Shown: piece by piece, positions 32,977-33,021 of the stretch | Position numbering within the stretch: position 1 is the first letter of the stretch | How the letters are laid out: each line of letters begins with the position of its first letter | From: Faecalibacterium sp. | GTDB taxonomy: Bacteria; Bacillota; Clostridia; Oscillospirales; Ruminococcaceae | Reading direction: 5' to 3' | Assembly: GCA_022652735.1 (NCBI GenBank) | Contig: JALCRP010000023.1 | Location: forward strand, 1 to 33,021 | DNA: 33,021 bases | The notes under the pieces: model-generated | What the model was told of the DNA's origin: nothing | Seen by the model: only the letters and a program-made list of their open reading frames with translations | Databases searched by the model: none | Program-made: the position numbers and the translations under genes

Positions 32977-33021
32977 GCTCTGATTTTTCGGCATTGTTGC
33001 ACAACGCCAAAAAATCAGAGC
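32977..33021. repeat. Long palindrome at the right edge of the window
   Basis: A 12-bp perfect inverted repeat (GCTCTGATTTTT / AAAAATCAGAGC) encloses a second stem GGC-TTGT / ACAA-GCC around a TGC loop, so the whole 45 bases fold into one nearly continuous hairpin. The T-run is on the left arm and the A-run on the right, the reverse of a normal plus-strand terminator. The flanking 32844-32976 holds no gene. Confidence 0.8.

Noticed and set aside
139..33021. Mobile element or genomic island to the right of the tRNA-Thr fragment
   Set aside because: No integrase, transposase, relaxase, phage gene or composition shift is seen; the genes are housekeeping and sporulation functions.

Overview
The window looks like chromosomal DNA of a GC-rich, spore-forming member of the Clostridia, most likely in or near the Oscillospirales. 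The reasons are a T-box leader in front of alaS, a fused SecDF, a gerA-type spore germination operon beside a DUF421/DUF4363 pair, NrdR, a comEC-holA order, and strong Shine-Dalgarno sites. The species cannot be named from sequence alone. Almost everything is core metabolism or cell biology. No phage, transposase, CRISPR array or toxin cluster is visible.

Layout. 1-140: a minus-strand terminator and the 3' fragment of a tRNA-Thr gene, lying directly against the start of a penicillin-binding protein gene. 139-5801: penicillin-binding protein, a T-box-controlled alaS, a HIT-family protein and a purine-type phosphoribosyltransferase. 5804-11112: a tightly packed run of comEC, holA, an RNase M5-like toprim gene and a membrane glycosyltransferase, ending at a bidirectional terminator. 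11264-12211 (minus): an RluA-family pseudouridine synthase. 12295-12463: tRNA-Leu(UAA) with its own promoter and terminator. 12593-14206: a uracil permease gene preceded by a promoter, a 29-codon leader ORF and an intrinsic terminator. 14240-18653: an aspartate-type aminotransferase, secDF and nrdR. 18633-19709 (minus): DUF4363 and DUF421 (YetF-like) genes. 19771-23052: a three-gene germinant receptor operon with a candidate forespore (sigma-G-like) promoter. 23139-31416: a phosphate island. A Na+/phosphate cotransporter-PhoU fusion, a response regulator and a sensor kinase read leftward, and pstS-pstC-pstA-pstB-phoU read rightward from a shared intergenic region with 11-bp-spaced TTTACA-like repeats. 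31609-32784 (minus): a GT4 glycosyltransferase, followed by a long palindrome at the window's right edge.

How the parts work together. The phosphate island combines sensing (PhoR/PhoB), high-affinity ABC uptake (PstSCAB), low-affinity Na+-coupled transport and two PhoU modules under what looks like a common control region. The ger operon and the DUF421/DUF4363 genes are probably all spore inner-membrane functions. The most interesting non-textbook items are a possible pyrBI-style translation-coupled attenuator in front of uraA, a ComEC whose C-terminal metallo-beta-lactamase-like domain has lost its catalytic motifs, the tRNA-Thr fragment used as the 5' flank of the PBP gene, and a PstS with a twin-arginine plus lipobox signal. 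I found no convincing wholly new multi-gene system.
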